Positions 1 through 7,184 of a stretch of DNA of 49,784 nucleotides are shown here, piece after piece (positions within the stretch are counted from its first letter, which is position 1; each line of letters starts with the position of its first letter). The DNA is taken from positions 1 to 49,784 of the forward strand of contig CALGYZ010000069.1 in assembly GCA_937934645.1 (NCBI GenBank). Direction: 5' to 3'. The translations under genes and the position numbers were made by a program. A model generated the notes under the pieces. It saw nothing but the letters and a program-made list of their open reading frames with translations, did not search any database and was not told where the DNA came from. This stretch comes from an uncultured Bacillaceae bacterium (GTDB taxonomy: Bacteria; Bacillota; Bacilli; Bacillales; Caldibacillaceae).

Positions 1-25
1 ATGCCACCGGCTTTTTTTCATTCTA

Positions 26-55
26 GAGGCGAGTTTTGTCCCAGCCTCTTTCTTC
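26..55. repeat. Short inverted repeat at the left edge
   Basis: AGAGGC and GCCTCT flank a segment that reads GGCTGGGACAAAA on the minus strand, followed by a T-rich stretch on plus. It lies between the MFS exporter stop and the window edge, so it may be that gene's terminator or part of one from a gene off the left side. Similar GGCTGGGACA elements recur between genes in other Firmicutes, from memory. Bases 1-20 also end in a T-run and may be the tail of another truncated terminator. Confidence 0.3.
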
Positions 56-90
56 CATACAAATATTTTTATGTACAATTGCATGCTATG

Positions 91-1263
91 TTATTGATTG
101 ATTGTATGTTTCTCTTCTGAAATTTCCGGCTTTAGTTTTAATGAGATTATCATCGTAACCACTGAAAGAAGAATAAAAATACTTCCGATCCAGGCATTGT
201 TGACGACGGATGTCCAGGCAATGACGATACCCCCGATGAATGATCCGGAGGCAACCCCCAGATGAAGCGCGGAGTTGTTCAAGCTTTGCAGAATGGATCC
301 GGTCTTTGGCGATGATTCAATCAAATAGCTTTGCATCGCTGGAGATATGGCCCAGCTGAGGATTCCCCATACGATCGTGACCAGGAGAAAAGCCGGTATA
401 AAAGTAGTAGTCAATGGGACCGCAATCAGGGTAGCGATAAAAATGAGTAAAGAGATGATGATTGTCTGTTTGGAGCCAAAGACATCGGCCATTGCACCGC
501 CGATTGCCCCTCCGCTGACAGCTGCTACCCCGAATATGAAATAGACGATGCTTACCCATGTTCCGTCCAACTGCATAGTTTCACGCAAAAAAGGTTTTAA
601 ATAAGCATACAACGCGGTATGGCCCGTCATGTACAATAATGTTGTTAACAATGCAAATAGTGATTTTTTGTTTTTTAAACTGCGTAATTGTGTACTGATG
701 GGAACTTGCTTTTCCGGTTCAATCGGATTCATCCAAAGATGCACACCGATGATTGACAGCAATGTCAGCAGTGAAATGAGGACGAAAGGGGCACGCCAGC
801 CATACGCATTACCTAAGACAAGTCCAATGGGAACACCCAGTACAAGTGCTCCGCTGACTCCCATGGATATGACACCGATTGCCCGGCCGCGGTAATGGGA
901 TTTTACCATTTTCGGGGCCATGACGAGACATAAAATGGTCAGCAATGCACCGCTGAGGGCACTGATAATCCGTCCGGCCATGATAACCGGGTAATTCGGA
1001 CTGAATATGGTAATAATATTTCCTGACAAAAATATCCACAGGCAGATTAACATCAACCTTTTCCGTTCGATCTGACCCGTAATAAGCAATAATACCGGTG
1101 ACAAAAATGCAAAAATCAGGGCAAACACGGTAATCAGCCAGCCTGCCTGGGTCAGACTGATATTCAGGTCCCGGGCTACAAGATCAAGGATCCCCCCGAT
1201 GATCAGTTCAACCATCCCGACGACAAAGGCAATAATCATCAGAAAATAGACTCTTTTATTCAT
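91..1263 (-). CDS. MFS exporter, PbuE/YtbD-like
   Basis: This is a 390-residue major facilitator of the DHA1 type with about twelve hydrophobic segments. The N-terminal stretch VELIIGGIL, the loop IERKRL, and later GWRAPF and WGILSW resemble the B. subtilis purine efflux pump PbuE and its paralogue YtbD. The likely role is proton-driven export of a small hydrophilic compound such as a purine base or nucleoside. The ATG has AAAGGA eight bases upstream. B. subtilis pbuE carries an adenine riboswitch, but I see no purine aptamer in the leader here, so the substrate and regulation may differ. It diverges from clpB. The family is secure and the substrate is inferred. Confidence 0.8.
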   Translation of the reverse strand: MNKRVYFLMIIAFVVGMVELIIGGILDLVARDLNISLTQAGWLITVFALIFAFLSPVLLLITGQIERKRLMLICLWIFLSGNIITIFSPNYPVIMAGRIISALSGALLTILCLVMAPKMVKSHYRGRAIGVISMGVSGALVLGVPIGLVLGNAYGWRAPFVLISLLTLLSIIGVHLWMNPIEPEKQVPISTQLRSLKNKKSLFALLTTLLYMTGHTALYAYLKPFLRETMQLDGTWVSIVYFIFGVAAVSGGAIGGAMADVFGSKQTIIISLLIFIATLIAVPLTTTFIPAFLLVTIVWGILSWAISPAMQSYLIESSPKTGSILQSLNNSALHLGVASGSFIGGIVIAWTSVVNNAWIGSIFILLSVVTMIISLKLKPEISEEKHTINQ

Positions 1264-1385
1264 ACCGGATTTCCTTTCTTTTCTATCTGCATACTATACT
1301 AATCTTGTTTGAAACAGATTACAAGGAATTAAAAACTGACGATTTATTGACGAATATGAAAAATCTTAAACATAACAAATAAGCT

Positions 1386-1414
1386 TTGCCTTTTTGAAAA
1401 TATCTCAATATAAT
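1386..1414 (+). promoter_or_regulatory. Sigma-A promoter of clpB
   Basis: TTGCCT (1386-1391) and TATAAT (1409-1414) are separated by 17 bases. The predicted start, about 1421, coincides with the CtsR box that follows. Confidence 0.65.
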
Positions 1415-1421
1415 AAATAAT

Positions 1422-1438
1422 AGTCAAAAAAGGTCAAG
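1422..1438 (+). promoter_or_regulatory. CtsR operator
   Basis: The tandem heptads AGTCAAA (1422-1428) and GGTCAAG (1432-1438) are spaced by AAA. This matches the CtsR heat-shock repressor consensus (A/G)GTCAAA-NAN-(A/G)GTCAAA except at the last base. The box covers the predicted transcription start and runs into the ribosome binding site AAGGAGAGG, so bound CtsR should block clpB expression until heat or protein stress inactivates it. Confidence 0.8.
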
Positions 1439-1450
1439 GAGAGGTTACGA

Positions 1451-4048
1451 ATGGATATGAACCGCATGACCGAACGATTACAAACCGCCCTTCTATCCGC
1501 TCAGGCAATTGCAAACAGGAATGATCATCAGGAAATTGACGAAGTCCATGTGTATGAAGCGTTGATGCAAGATGACTCCAATATTTTCTCTTCGATTCTT
1601 GAACGAATCAAGATCGATAAAGAAAACATTGCCCGCAGCCTTCAGCAGTTACTGGAAAAAAAGCCGCGGGTAATAGGAAGCGGTGCTGCACAGGGAAAAA
1701 TATATATTTCCAACCAATTGCAGCGCATATTTATAGAAGCAAATCAAGTGATGATGCGGTTCAAAGATGAATTTATGTCCGTTGAACATGTCGTAATCGC
1801 TTCGGTTACTTTATCGACAGATGTCGGTAAATTATTAAAAAATGAAGGAGTCGATTTGCAAAAAATATTGGAAGCAGTAAAAGAGATCAGGGGGAATCAA
1901 AGAGTGACGACACCTAATCCAGAAAGTACATATGAAGTGCTGGAAAAATACGGACGAGATCTCGTTGAAGAAGTCAAAAGCGGAAAAATTGATCCCGTCA
2001 TCGGCCGGGATCACGAAATTCGGCAGGTGATCCGGATTTTGTCAAGAAAAACGAAAAACAATCCGGTTTTAATTGGTGAACCCGGTGTCGGTAAAACAGC
2101 GATTGTGGAAGGTCTGGCATGGCGGATTGTCCGCAGGGATGTTCCCGAAGGTTTGAAAGATAAAACGATTTTTGCCCTTGATATGAGTTCACTTGTCGCA
2201 GGCGCCAAGTTCCGTGGAGAGTTTGAAGAGCGCCTGAAAGCTGTTTTAAATGAAATTAAAAAAAGTGACGGGAAAATTATTCTGTTTATCGATGAGCTGC
2301 ATACAATAGTCGGCGCTGGAAAAACTGAAGGGGCAATGGATGCCGGAAATATGTTGAAGCCCATGCTTGCCCGCGGTGAATTGCATTGTATCGGGGCTAC
2401 AACATTGGATGAACACCGGGAATATATTGAAAAAGATCCTGCACTGGAACGGCGTTTTCAACCCGTGCTCGTTCGGGAACCGGATGTCGAGGATACGATT
2501 TCTATTTTACGTGGGTTGAAAGAACGCTACGAAATCCATCACGGCGTGAAAATTCATGACCGTGCCCTTGTAGCGGCGGCAACATTATCGGACAGATATA
2601 TCACCGACCGTTTTCTGCCGGACAAAGCTATTGATTTAATAGATGAAGCCTGTGCAATGATCCGGACAGAGATTGATTCGATGCCGCAGGAATTAGATGA
2701 AGTAACGAGGCGGGTAATGCAGCTAGAAATTGAAGAAGCGGCTCTTTCCAAAGAAGACGATCCTGCCAGCAAGGTCCGGCTGGAGTCATTAAAGAAAGAA
2801 CTGGCGAAACTCCGGGAAAAAGCAAATGAAATGAAAGCAAAGTGGCAGCTGGAGAAGGAAGGTATCCTGCTGATCCGGAAAAAACGTGAGCAGCTGGAGA
2901 AGTTGCGCCGGGAATTGGAAAAAGCGGAAGATGAGTATGATTTAAATAAAGCCGCGGAACTTAGACACGGACGGATTCCCGCGTTGGAAAAAGAGCTCCG
3001 GGAATTGGAGGAAAAAGTTCAACAAAATCAGGAAAACCGGCTTTTACGGGAAGAAGTGACGGAAGAAGAAGTTTCCGAGATTGTTTCCCGCTGGACCGGT
3101 ATTCCGGTAACGAAGCTTGCAGAAAGTGAACGGGAAAAGCTTTTGCGCCTTGAACAAATTTTGCACGAACGGGTGATCGGCCAGGATGAAGCGGTACGCC
3201 TTGTATCAGATGCAATCTTGCGGGCGCGTGCGGGGATTAAAGATCCGAAACGTCCGGTCGGTTCCTTTCTTTTCCTCGGTCCGACAGGAGTGGGAAAAAC
3301 TGAACTGGCCAAAGCCCTCGCCGAACATTTATTTGACAGCGAGGATCACTTGATCCGGCTGGATATGTCGGAATATATGGAAAAACATGCCGTTTCAAGG
3401 CTCATCGGCGCACCGCCCGGATATGTGGGTTACGAGCAAGGCGGGCAATTAACGGAAGCTGTCCGCCGAAATCCGTATTCCGTCATTCTTTTTGATGAAA
3501 TTGAAAAAGCTCATCCGGAAGTCTTTAATATTTTGTTGCAAATGCTGGATGACGGCCGGGTGACCGACTCTCAGGGGAGGACCGTTGATTTTAAAAATGC
3601 GGTGATTATTATGACGTCAAACATCGGTTCCCAATATTTGCTGGAACACAAAAGTGACAATGACGGGATCAACGAAGAAGCCCGTAACCTTGTGATGGAA
3701 CAGTTACGCTCCCATTTCCGGCCGGAATTATTAAACCGGATTGACGAAATCATTTTATTTAAGCCGCTGACGTTGGAAAATATTCAGGAGATTGTTACGA
3801 AATTGATGAAAGAACTTGAGGAGCGCCTGAAGGAACAAAATATCCGGTTGATATTAACCGATGAAGGGAAAAAATTTATTGCAGAAAACGGCTTTGATCC
3901 TGTGTACGGCGCGAGACCGTTAAAACGGTACATCCAGCGGCATGTTGAAACCAATCTCGCCCGGGAAATCATTGCCCGAAACATCAATGAAAACCAAATC
4001 GTTACGATTTCAACTGCAAACAATAAACTTACCATTGATATAGAGTAG
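1451..4048 (+). CDS. clpB: ATP-dependent disaggregase ClpB
   Basis: The 865-residue product has the full Hsp100 ClpB layout. A Clp N-terminal double repeat occupies about 1-150. NBD1 has Walker A GEPGVGKT (209-216) and Walker B ILFIDE. A long charged coiled-coil middle domain covers roughly 410-525. NBD2 has Walker A GPTGVGKT near 610 and VILFDEIEKAHPEV, followed by the C-terminal small domain. The middle domain separates ClpB from ClpC. ClpB rescues aggregated proteins with DnaK in the cytosol. B. subtilis lacks clpB, but many other Bacillaceae carry it. The gene stands alone behind a sigma-A promoter with a CtsR box and ends in a strong terminator. The ATG at 1451 follows AAGGAGAGG. Confidence 0.96.
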   Translation: MDMNRMTERLQTALLSAQAIANRNDHQEIDEVHVYEALMQDDSNIFSSILERIKIDKENIARSLQQLLEKKPRVIGSGAAQGKIYISNQLQRIFIEANQVMMRFKDEFMSVEHVVIASVTLSTDVGKLLKNEGVDLQKILEAVKEIRGNQRVTTPNPESTYEVLEKYGRDLVEEVKSGKIDPVIGRDHEIRQVIRILSRKTKNNPVLIGEPGVGKTAIVEGLAWRIVRRDVPEGLKDKTIFALDMSSLVAGAKFRGEFEERLKAVLNEIKKSDGKIILFIDELHTIVGAGKTEGAMDAGNMLKPMLARGELHCIGATTLDEHREYIEKDPALERRFQPVLVREPDVEDTISILRGLKERYEIHHGVKIHDRALVAAATLSDRYITDRFLPDKAIDLIDEACAMIRTEIDSMPQELDEVTRRVMQLEIEEAALSKEDDPASKVRLESLKKELAKLREKANEMKAKWQLEKEGILLIRKKREQLEKLRRELEKAEDEYDLNKAAELRHGRIPALEKELRELEEKVQQNQENRLLREEVTEEEVSEIVSRWTGIPVTKLAESEREKLLRLEQILHERVIGQDEAVRLVSDAILRARAGIKDPKRPVGSFLFLGPTGVGKTELAKALAEHLFDSEDHLIRLDMSEYMEKHAVSRLIGAPPGYVGYEQGGQLTEAVRRNPYSVILFDEIEKAHPEVFNILLQMLDDGRVTDSQGRTVDFKNAVIIMTSNIGSQYLLEHKSDNDGINEEARNLVMEQLRSHFRPELLNRIDEIILFKPLTLENIQEIVTKLMKELEERLKEQNIRLILTDEGKKFIAENGFDPVYGARPLKRYIQRHVETNLAREIIARNINENQIVTISTANNKLTIDIE

Positions 4049-4066
4049 TTTGTCATTTCATAAAGG

Positions 4067-4101
4067 AAAGCGGAGAGACGGAAGTCTCTCCGCTTTATTT
4101 T
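4067..4101. terminator. Terminator downstream of clpB
   Basis: A 13-bp perfect stem (4067-4079 with 4084-4096) and a GGAA loop are followed by TATTTTG on plus. The T-run is better for clpB, but the hairpin also sits just past the stop of the convergent minus-strand gene and probably serves both. Confidence 0.85.
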
Positions 4102-4103
4102 GT

Positions 4104-4484
4104 TCAGTAACAGTTATATCCGGTGTTTTGGTCAATGTCCGGTGATTTTATTTTGGATAAAAGCCGCACTGTTTTTAAATAGTGGGTAGTCTTACCGAGA
4201 ACTATTCCCTTTTTTTCCAGCTGTTCCCAAATCCATCTATCCAAGGCGAAAGGACTTTCGTTGCGCAGTTTTTTCACTTTTTTTTCTTCAATACAAAAAG
4301 CAAATTTTTTAGCAAATGTTTCACCTGAAAAGCAATATAAACCGGAACCGTAATTCATGATAAAAACGGCTTCTTTGTCAAATTCAGCCAATTGGCGACG
4401 GACAAGCCCGGCTACTTGTTTTACGTAAGACCATAATTCATTTTGTTGTTCCCGGTAGTGATCGTCATCAGGATTACCGTTCAT
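4104..4484 (-). CDS. Unrecognised 126-residue protein under a SAM-I riboswitch
   Basis: I do not recognise the family. The product is soluble, with a charged N-terminus, a central mixed segment containing FIMNYGSGLYCFSG, a Lys-rich stretch (EEKKVKKLRNES) and WIWEQLEKKG near the C-terminus. I see no signal peptide or membrane segment. The start is the ATG at 4484, preceded by AGGAGGGG and five bases. The frame stays open back to an ATG at 4571, but that lies inside the riboswitch aptamer and cannot be the real start. It is the only gene behind the S-box leader and shares its terminator with clpB. S-box control normally marks sulfur, methionine or SAM metabolism, so a role there is inferred. 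Confidence 0.75.
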   Translation of the reverse strand: MNGNPDDDHYREQQNELWSYVKQVAGLVRRQLAEFDKEAVFIMNYGSGLYCFSGETFAKKFAFCIEEKKVKKLRNESPFALDRWIWEQLEKKGIVLGKTTHYLKTVRLLSKIKSPDIDQNTGYNCY

Positions 4485-4510
4485 TTCTACCCCTCCTGCA
4501 GCCCCTGAAA

Positions 4511-4549
4511 ACAAAAACGCTCTTTCGCCTGAATGATGCGAATAGAGCG
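4511..4549 (-). terminator. Intrinsic terminator of the S-box leader
   Basis: On the minus strand GCGCTCTATTCGC pairs with GCGAAAGAGCG, followed by TTTTTGTTTT. The loop contains AUCAUUCA (plus 4530-4537), the exact complement of UGAAUGAU in the 3' strand of aptamer helix P1 (plus 4567-4574). Antiterminator and terminator are therefore mutually exclusive, as expected for an OFF-switch S-box. An outer GCCCCTG/CAGGGGC pair (4501-4507 and 4550-4556) flanks the hairpin. Confidence 0.85.
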
Positions 4550-4563
4550 CAGGGGCATCCGTT

Positions 4564-4665
4564 CTTATCATTCAAAGCGAAATTGCTTTGAGGGTTGGAG
4601 CACCTTGCAATCCTGCAGGTTGCTGTGAAGTCATCGAGCCCTTTCTCTCGTTCACTCTTGATAAG
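4564..4665 (-). ncRNA. SAM-I (S-box) riboswitch aptamer
   Basis: On the minus strand the element begins CTTATCAAGAG (plus 4655-4665), continues through GGGCTCGATGACTTCACAGCAACC and AAGGTGCTCCAACC, and closes with ATGATAAG (plus 4564-4571), which re-pairs with the opening CTTATCA to form P1. The GCAACC and AAGGTGCTCCAACC blocks and their order are the conserved S-box core. The 102-nt aptamer, the antiterminator complement and a terminator lie between a consensus promoter and the 126-residue gene. Binding of S-adenosylmethionine should stabilise P1 and end transcription early. Confidence 0.93.
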
Positions 4666-4683
4666 ACTTATGAAGTTGGTATT

Positions 4684-4712
4684 AATATACAATACCCTCA
4701 GGGAAAATTCAA
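4684..4712 (-). promoter_or_regulatory. Sigma-A promoter of the S-box transcript
   Basis: On the minus strand TTGAAT (plus 4707-4712) and TATATT (plus 4684-4689) are 17 bases apart, and the aptamer begins about 19 bases past the -10 box. This shows the riboswitch transcript starts here and serves only the downstream gene. Confidence 0.75.
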
Positions 4713-5153
4713 TACTCTACGGTTGGAGCCTTTGACGTTTTCCATGAATGTAACCGCATTTTTATTACATCAAAATAATTTATGTATATTTAAAACAAAT
4801 GTAAACCCTTTCTTAAAATATTAATAAATATGTTTATTTATTCAATAATTTGACAGTTTTATGAAATATATTATACAATTAAACATCGAGTACCATTTAA
4901 TACGCCTCGGTTCGGGAATTATGCATACCGTTTCATGAAGGATGTAGTATGAAATAAATATTATCTTAAAATAAAATTTTTGTTGTGCGTATGTTATAAA
5001 CTTTATATTTATATAAGCAATTTTTGTATGCACACCCTGACAAAATTTTGCATCCTTTGTCCGGGTGAACGGGTTCAAGATCTCATTTCAGGATATATGA
5101 TCATAAACCGGAATCATCCTGGCCGTTAATGAACAATCATATGGAGGGATTGA
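4713..5153. other. AT-rich intergenic region without a recognised gene
   Basis: I see no credible coding frame or structured RNA here. The stretch is strongly AT-rich to about 5040 and then has ordinary composition up to the ribosome binding site of the MFS pseudogene. It may hold the former promoter of that gene. Confidence 0.5.
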
Positions 5154-5625
5154 ATGGATCAAGAGAATAAATTGTGGACAAAAAACTTTATTTTGGTATC
5201 TATATCCAACTTTTTATTATTCATTTCCTTTTATGCGTTAATGGTAACACTTGCCGTTTATGGGGCAGAGTGAACAAGGACTTACCTTTCTGATTGCCGG
5301 TGCACTGATTGGCATTGGAATCGGAACCATTCAGTCAAGCGCTCAAACGATTGCGGTAAATAAAGCTGAGCCTCACCGGATCGGGCTTGCGACTTCCACA
5401 TTTTTCGTATTATACGATTTCGGTGTCGGGATCGGTCCGTTTGTCCTTGGCTTTTTTCTTTCCTACGCTGGCTTCCGTGAATTATATACTGGTATGGCCG
5501 GAATAGTGATCCTATGTATGCTACTTTACCACATCGTTCACGGAAAACGCGCATTCCGGTTAAAAAAAAGGGAAAATGGAGGAAAAACAATATGCTCCGG
5601 ACAAAGTGATTGTGCTGGATCATAA
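5154..5625 (+). pseudogene. MFS transporter pseudogene with a large internal deletion
   Basis: The ATG at 5154 has GGAGGGATTG upstream and encodes an N-terminus nearly identical in pattern to the intact MFS gene at 5879 (LWTKNFILVSISNFLLFISF against LWTMNFIMISFSNFLIFTSF). After about 37 codons it jumps, in another frame, to the equivalent of residue 297 of the paralogue (GLTFLIAGALIGIGIGTIQS) and runs to a normal C-terminus. About 258 residues are missing and the junction (about 5255-5275) shifts the frame, so the first frame stops at 5273. It is a decayed tandem duplicate. Translation of the C-terminal fragment from TTG at 5251 is possible but unlikely to be functional. Confidence 0.85.
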
Positions 5626-5659
5626 AAATCGCCGTTAAACTGCGGTATTACATTGTTGC

Positions 5660-5692
5660 AGGCAACAGGATCCACTCCTGTTGCCTTTTTCT
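5660..5692 (+). terminator. Terminator after the MFS pseudogene
   Basis: AGGCAACAGGA (5660-5670) pairs perfectly with TCCTGTTGCCT (5676-5686) and is followed by a T-run. The control signals of the dead gene survive. Confidence 0.8.
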
Positions 5693-5878
5693 TTGCATTA
5701 TCTATCGGATAATAACAACCAATTTCTATTAAAATGTGCAAATTTTTTGACTGTTTTTTAAAAGTTTTATACAATTCCTTTTTAAGTGATTATTAAGAAA
5801 TGAAAGAATTCTGTATGTTTTTTGCACTGTAAAGCCGGACATTCCGTATAGCGGAAAAAGTAATGCGGGAGGGTTTGA

Positions 5879-7102
5879 ATGAACAGACAACCGAAACTTT
5901 GGACCATGAATTTTATTATGATTTCTTTTTCCAACTTTTTAATTTTTACGTCTTTCTACGCATTAATGGTTACTTTAACCACCTATTCCATTGATCGATT
6001 CCATGCATCGGAAAGTGAAGCCGGACTGGCTTCCAGTATCTTTGTACTCGGTGCTGTTTTGGTTCGACCGGTGGCAGGAAAGCTGATTGACCGGCTCGGA
6101 AAGAACAAAATGCTGTTTTTCGGACTCCTGTTGTTTTTGTTCATGATGCTGCTTTATTTTCCAATCAACAGTTTAACGCTTTTGTTATTAGTTCGTTTTA
6201 TACATGGTTTTGCCTTTGGAATTGCAACAAATGCAACGAGTACAATTGCAGCACATATTATACCCGTGGCCCGGCGCGGAGAAGGAATGGGATATTTTGC
6301 CACAAGTATGAATATGGCAATGGCCATCGGTCCGTTTTTAGGTTTGTGGGTCAGCCGGAAGTTTAATTATCCGGTTATGTTTACCGTAACAACAATATTG
6401 TCTATTTTAGCCTTGCTCACCGTTTTTTTCTTATCCATCACGGAAGTGAAGAAAAACAAAGTGCCGGTTGAAAAAAATGAATTCCGTTTATCCGGTTACT
6501 TTGAAAAGACGACCATCCCTATTGCAGTTTTCATGTGTATATTGGGCTTTGTCTACTCAAGTATACTTTCATTTCTTGATTCCTATACATCTGAAATCAA
6601 GTTGGAAGTAGCAGCCAGTTTTTTCTTTGTGATGTATGCTGTTTTTCTCATTCTGTCCCGTCCGTTTACGGGGAAATTATATGATTTAAAGGGCGAGAAT
6701 ATCGTCATTTATCCATCTATTATTTTCCTTTCGATCGGTTATTTGATCCTCAGTCAAGCACATCACGGGTTGACCTTTTTACTTGCCGGGGCTTTAATTG
6801 GTGTCAGCTTCGGAACGATTCAGTCCAGCGCCCAGGCAATTATGCTCAGCAGGGCACCCCATGACCGGCTGGGTGTAGCGACTTCAACCTTTTTTGTTTT
6901 TTATGACTTTGGTGTCGGGATCGGTCCTTTTATTTTGGGTTATTTCCTGCCGTATACAGGGTTCCGCGACTTGTATATTTGGATGGCAGCTACCGTCTTT
7001 GGTTGTTTGTTAATTTACTACATTGTTCACGGTAAAAATGCTTCAAAATTGCGAAAACCCAAAGAATACACACGGGAAAAAACTGTCTCGAGTTCACCAT
7101 AA
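5879..7102 (+). CDS. MFS transporter (intact paralogue)
   Basis: This 407-residue DHA1-like major facilitator has about twelve hydrophobic segments. The loop between TM2 and TM3 reads GKLIDRLGKNK, a variant of the MFS motif A, and GPFLGLWVSR lies near TM5. Members of this group (YwoG/YfkF-like in Bacillus, from memory) are drug or metabolite exporters. The ATG has GGGAGGG upstream. It follows its own decayed copy on the same strand, which suggests tandem duplication and then loss of one copy. The substrate cannot be told from sequence. It ends in a strong hairpin terminator. Confidence 0.82.
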   Translation: MNRQPKLWTMNFIMISFSNFLIFTSFYALMVTLTTYSIDRFHASESEAGLASSIFVLGAVLVRPVAGKLIDRLGKNKMLFFGLLLFLFMMLLYFPINSLTLLLLVRFIHGFAFGIATNATSTIAAHIIPVARRGEGMGYFATSMNMAMAIGPFLGLWVSRKFNYPVMFTVTTILSILALLTVFFLSITEVKKNKVPVEKNEFRLSGYFEKTTIPIAVFMCILGFVYSSILSFLDSYTSEIKLEVAASFFFVMYAVFLILSRPFTGKLYDLKGENIVIYPSIIFLSIGYLILSQAHHGLTFLLAGALIGVSFGTIQSSAQAIMLSRAPHDRLGVATSTFFVFYDFGVGIGPFILGYFLPYTGFRDLYIWMAATVFGCLLIYYIVHGKNASKLRKPKEYTREKTVSSSP

Positions 7103-7109
7103 GAAAAAA

Positions 7110-7145
7110 GGGAACAGGATTCTCTCAATCTCCTGTTCCCTTTCA
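7110..7145. terminator. Terminator between the MFS gene and the ABC operon
   Basis: GGGAACAGGA (7110-7119) pairs with TCCTGTTCCC (7131-7140). T-rich sequence follows on plus and A-rich sequence precedes it, so it can also end the convergent ABC operon, whose stop is at 7185. Confidence 0.8.
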
Positions 7146-7184
7146 TATTTCTTCCGGTTTGCGGGGTGCAGTATTTCCGGAATC

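Noticed and set aside
1264..1450. Adenine riboswitch before the PbuE-like gene
   Set aside because: No paired purine-aptamer arms or their conserved loop sequences are present on the minus strand.
2011..2364. Long minus-strand frame inside clpB, and similar long frames opposite aroC, opuCD and the BASS gene
   Set aside because: They are mirror frames of strongly coding genes, with no ribosome binding site or recognisable product.
4485..4571. N-terminal extension of the 126-residue protein to ATG 4571
   Set aside because: The ATG lies in helix P1 of the SAM riboswitch and has no ribosome binding site. The ATG at 4484 has AGGAGGGG.
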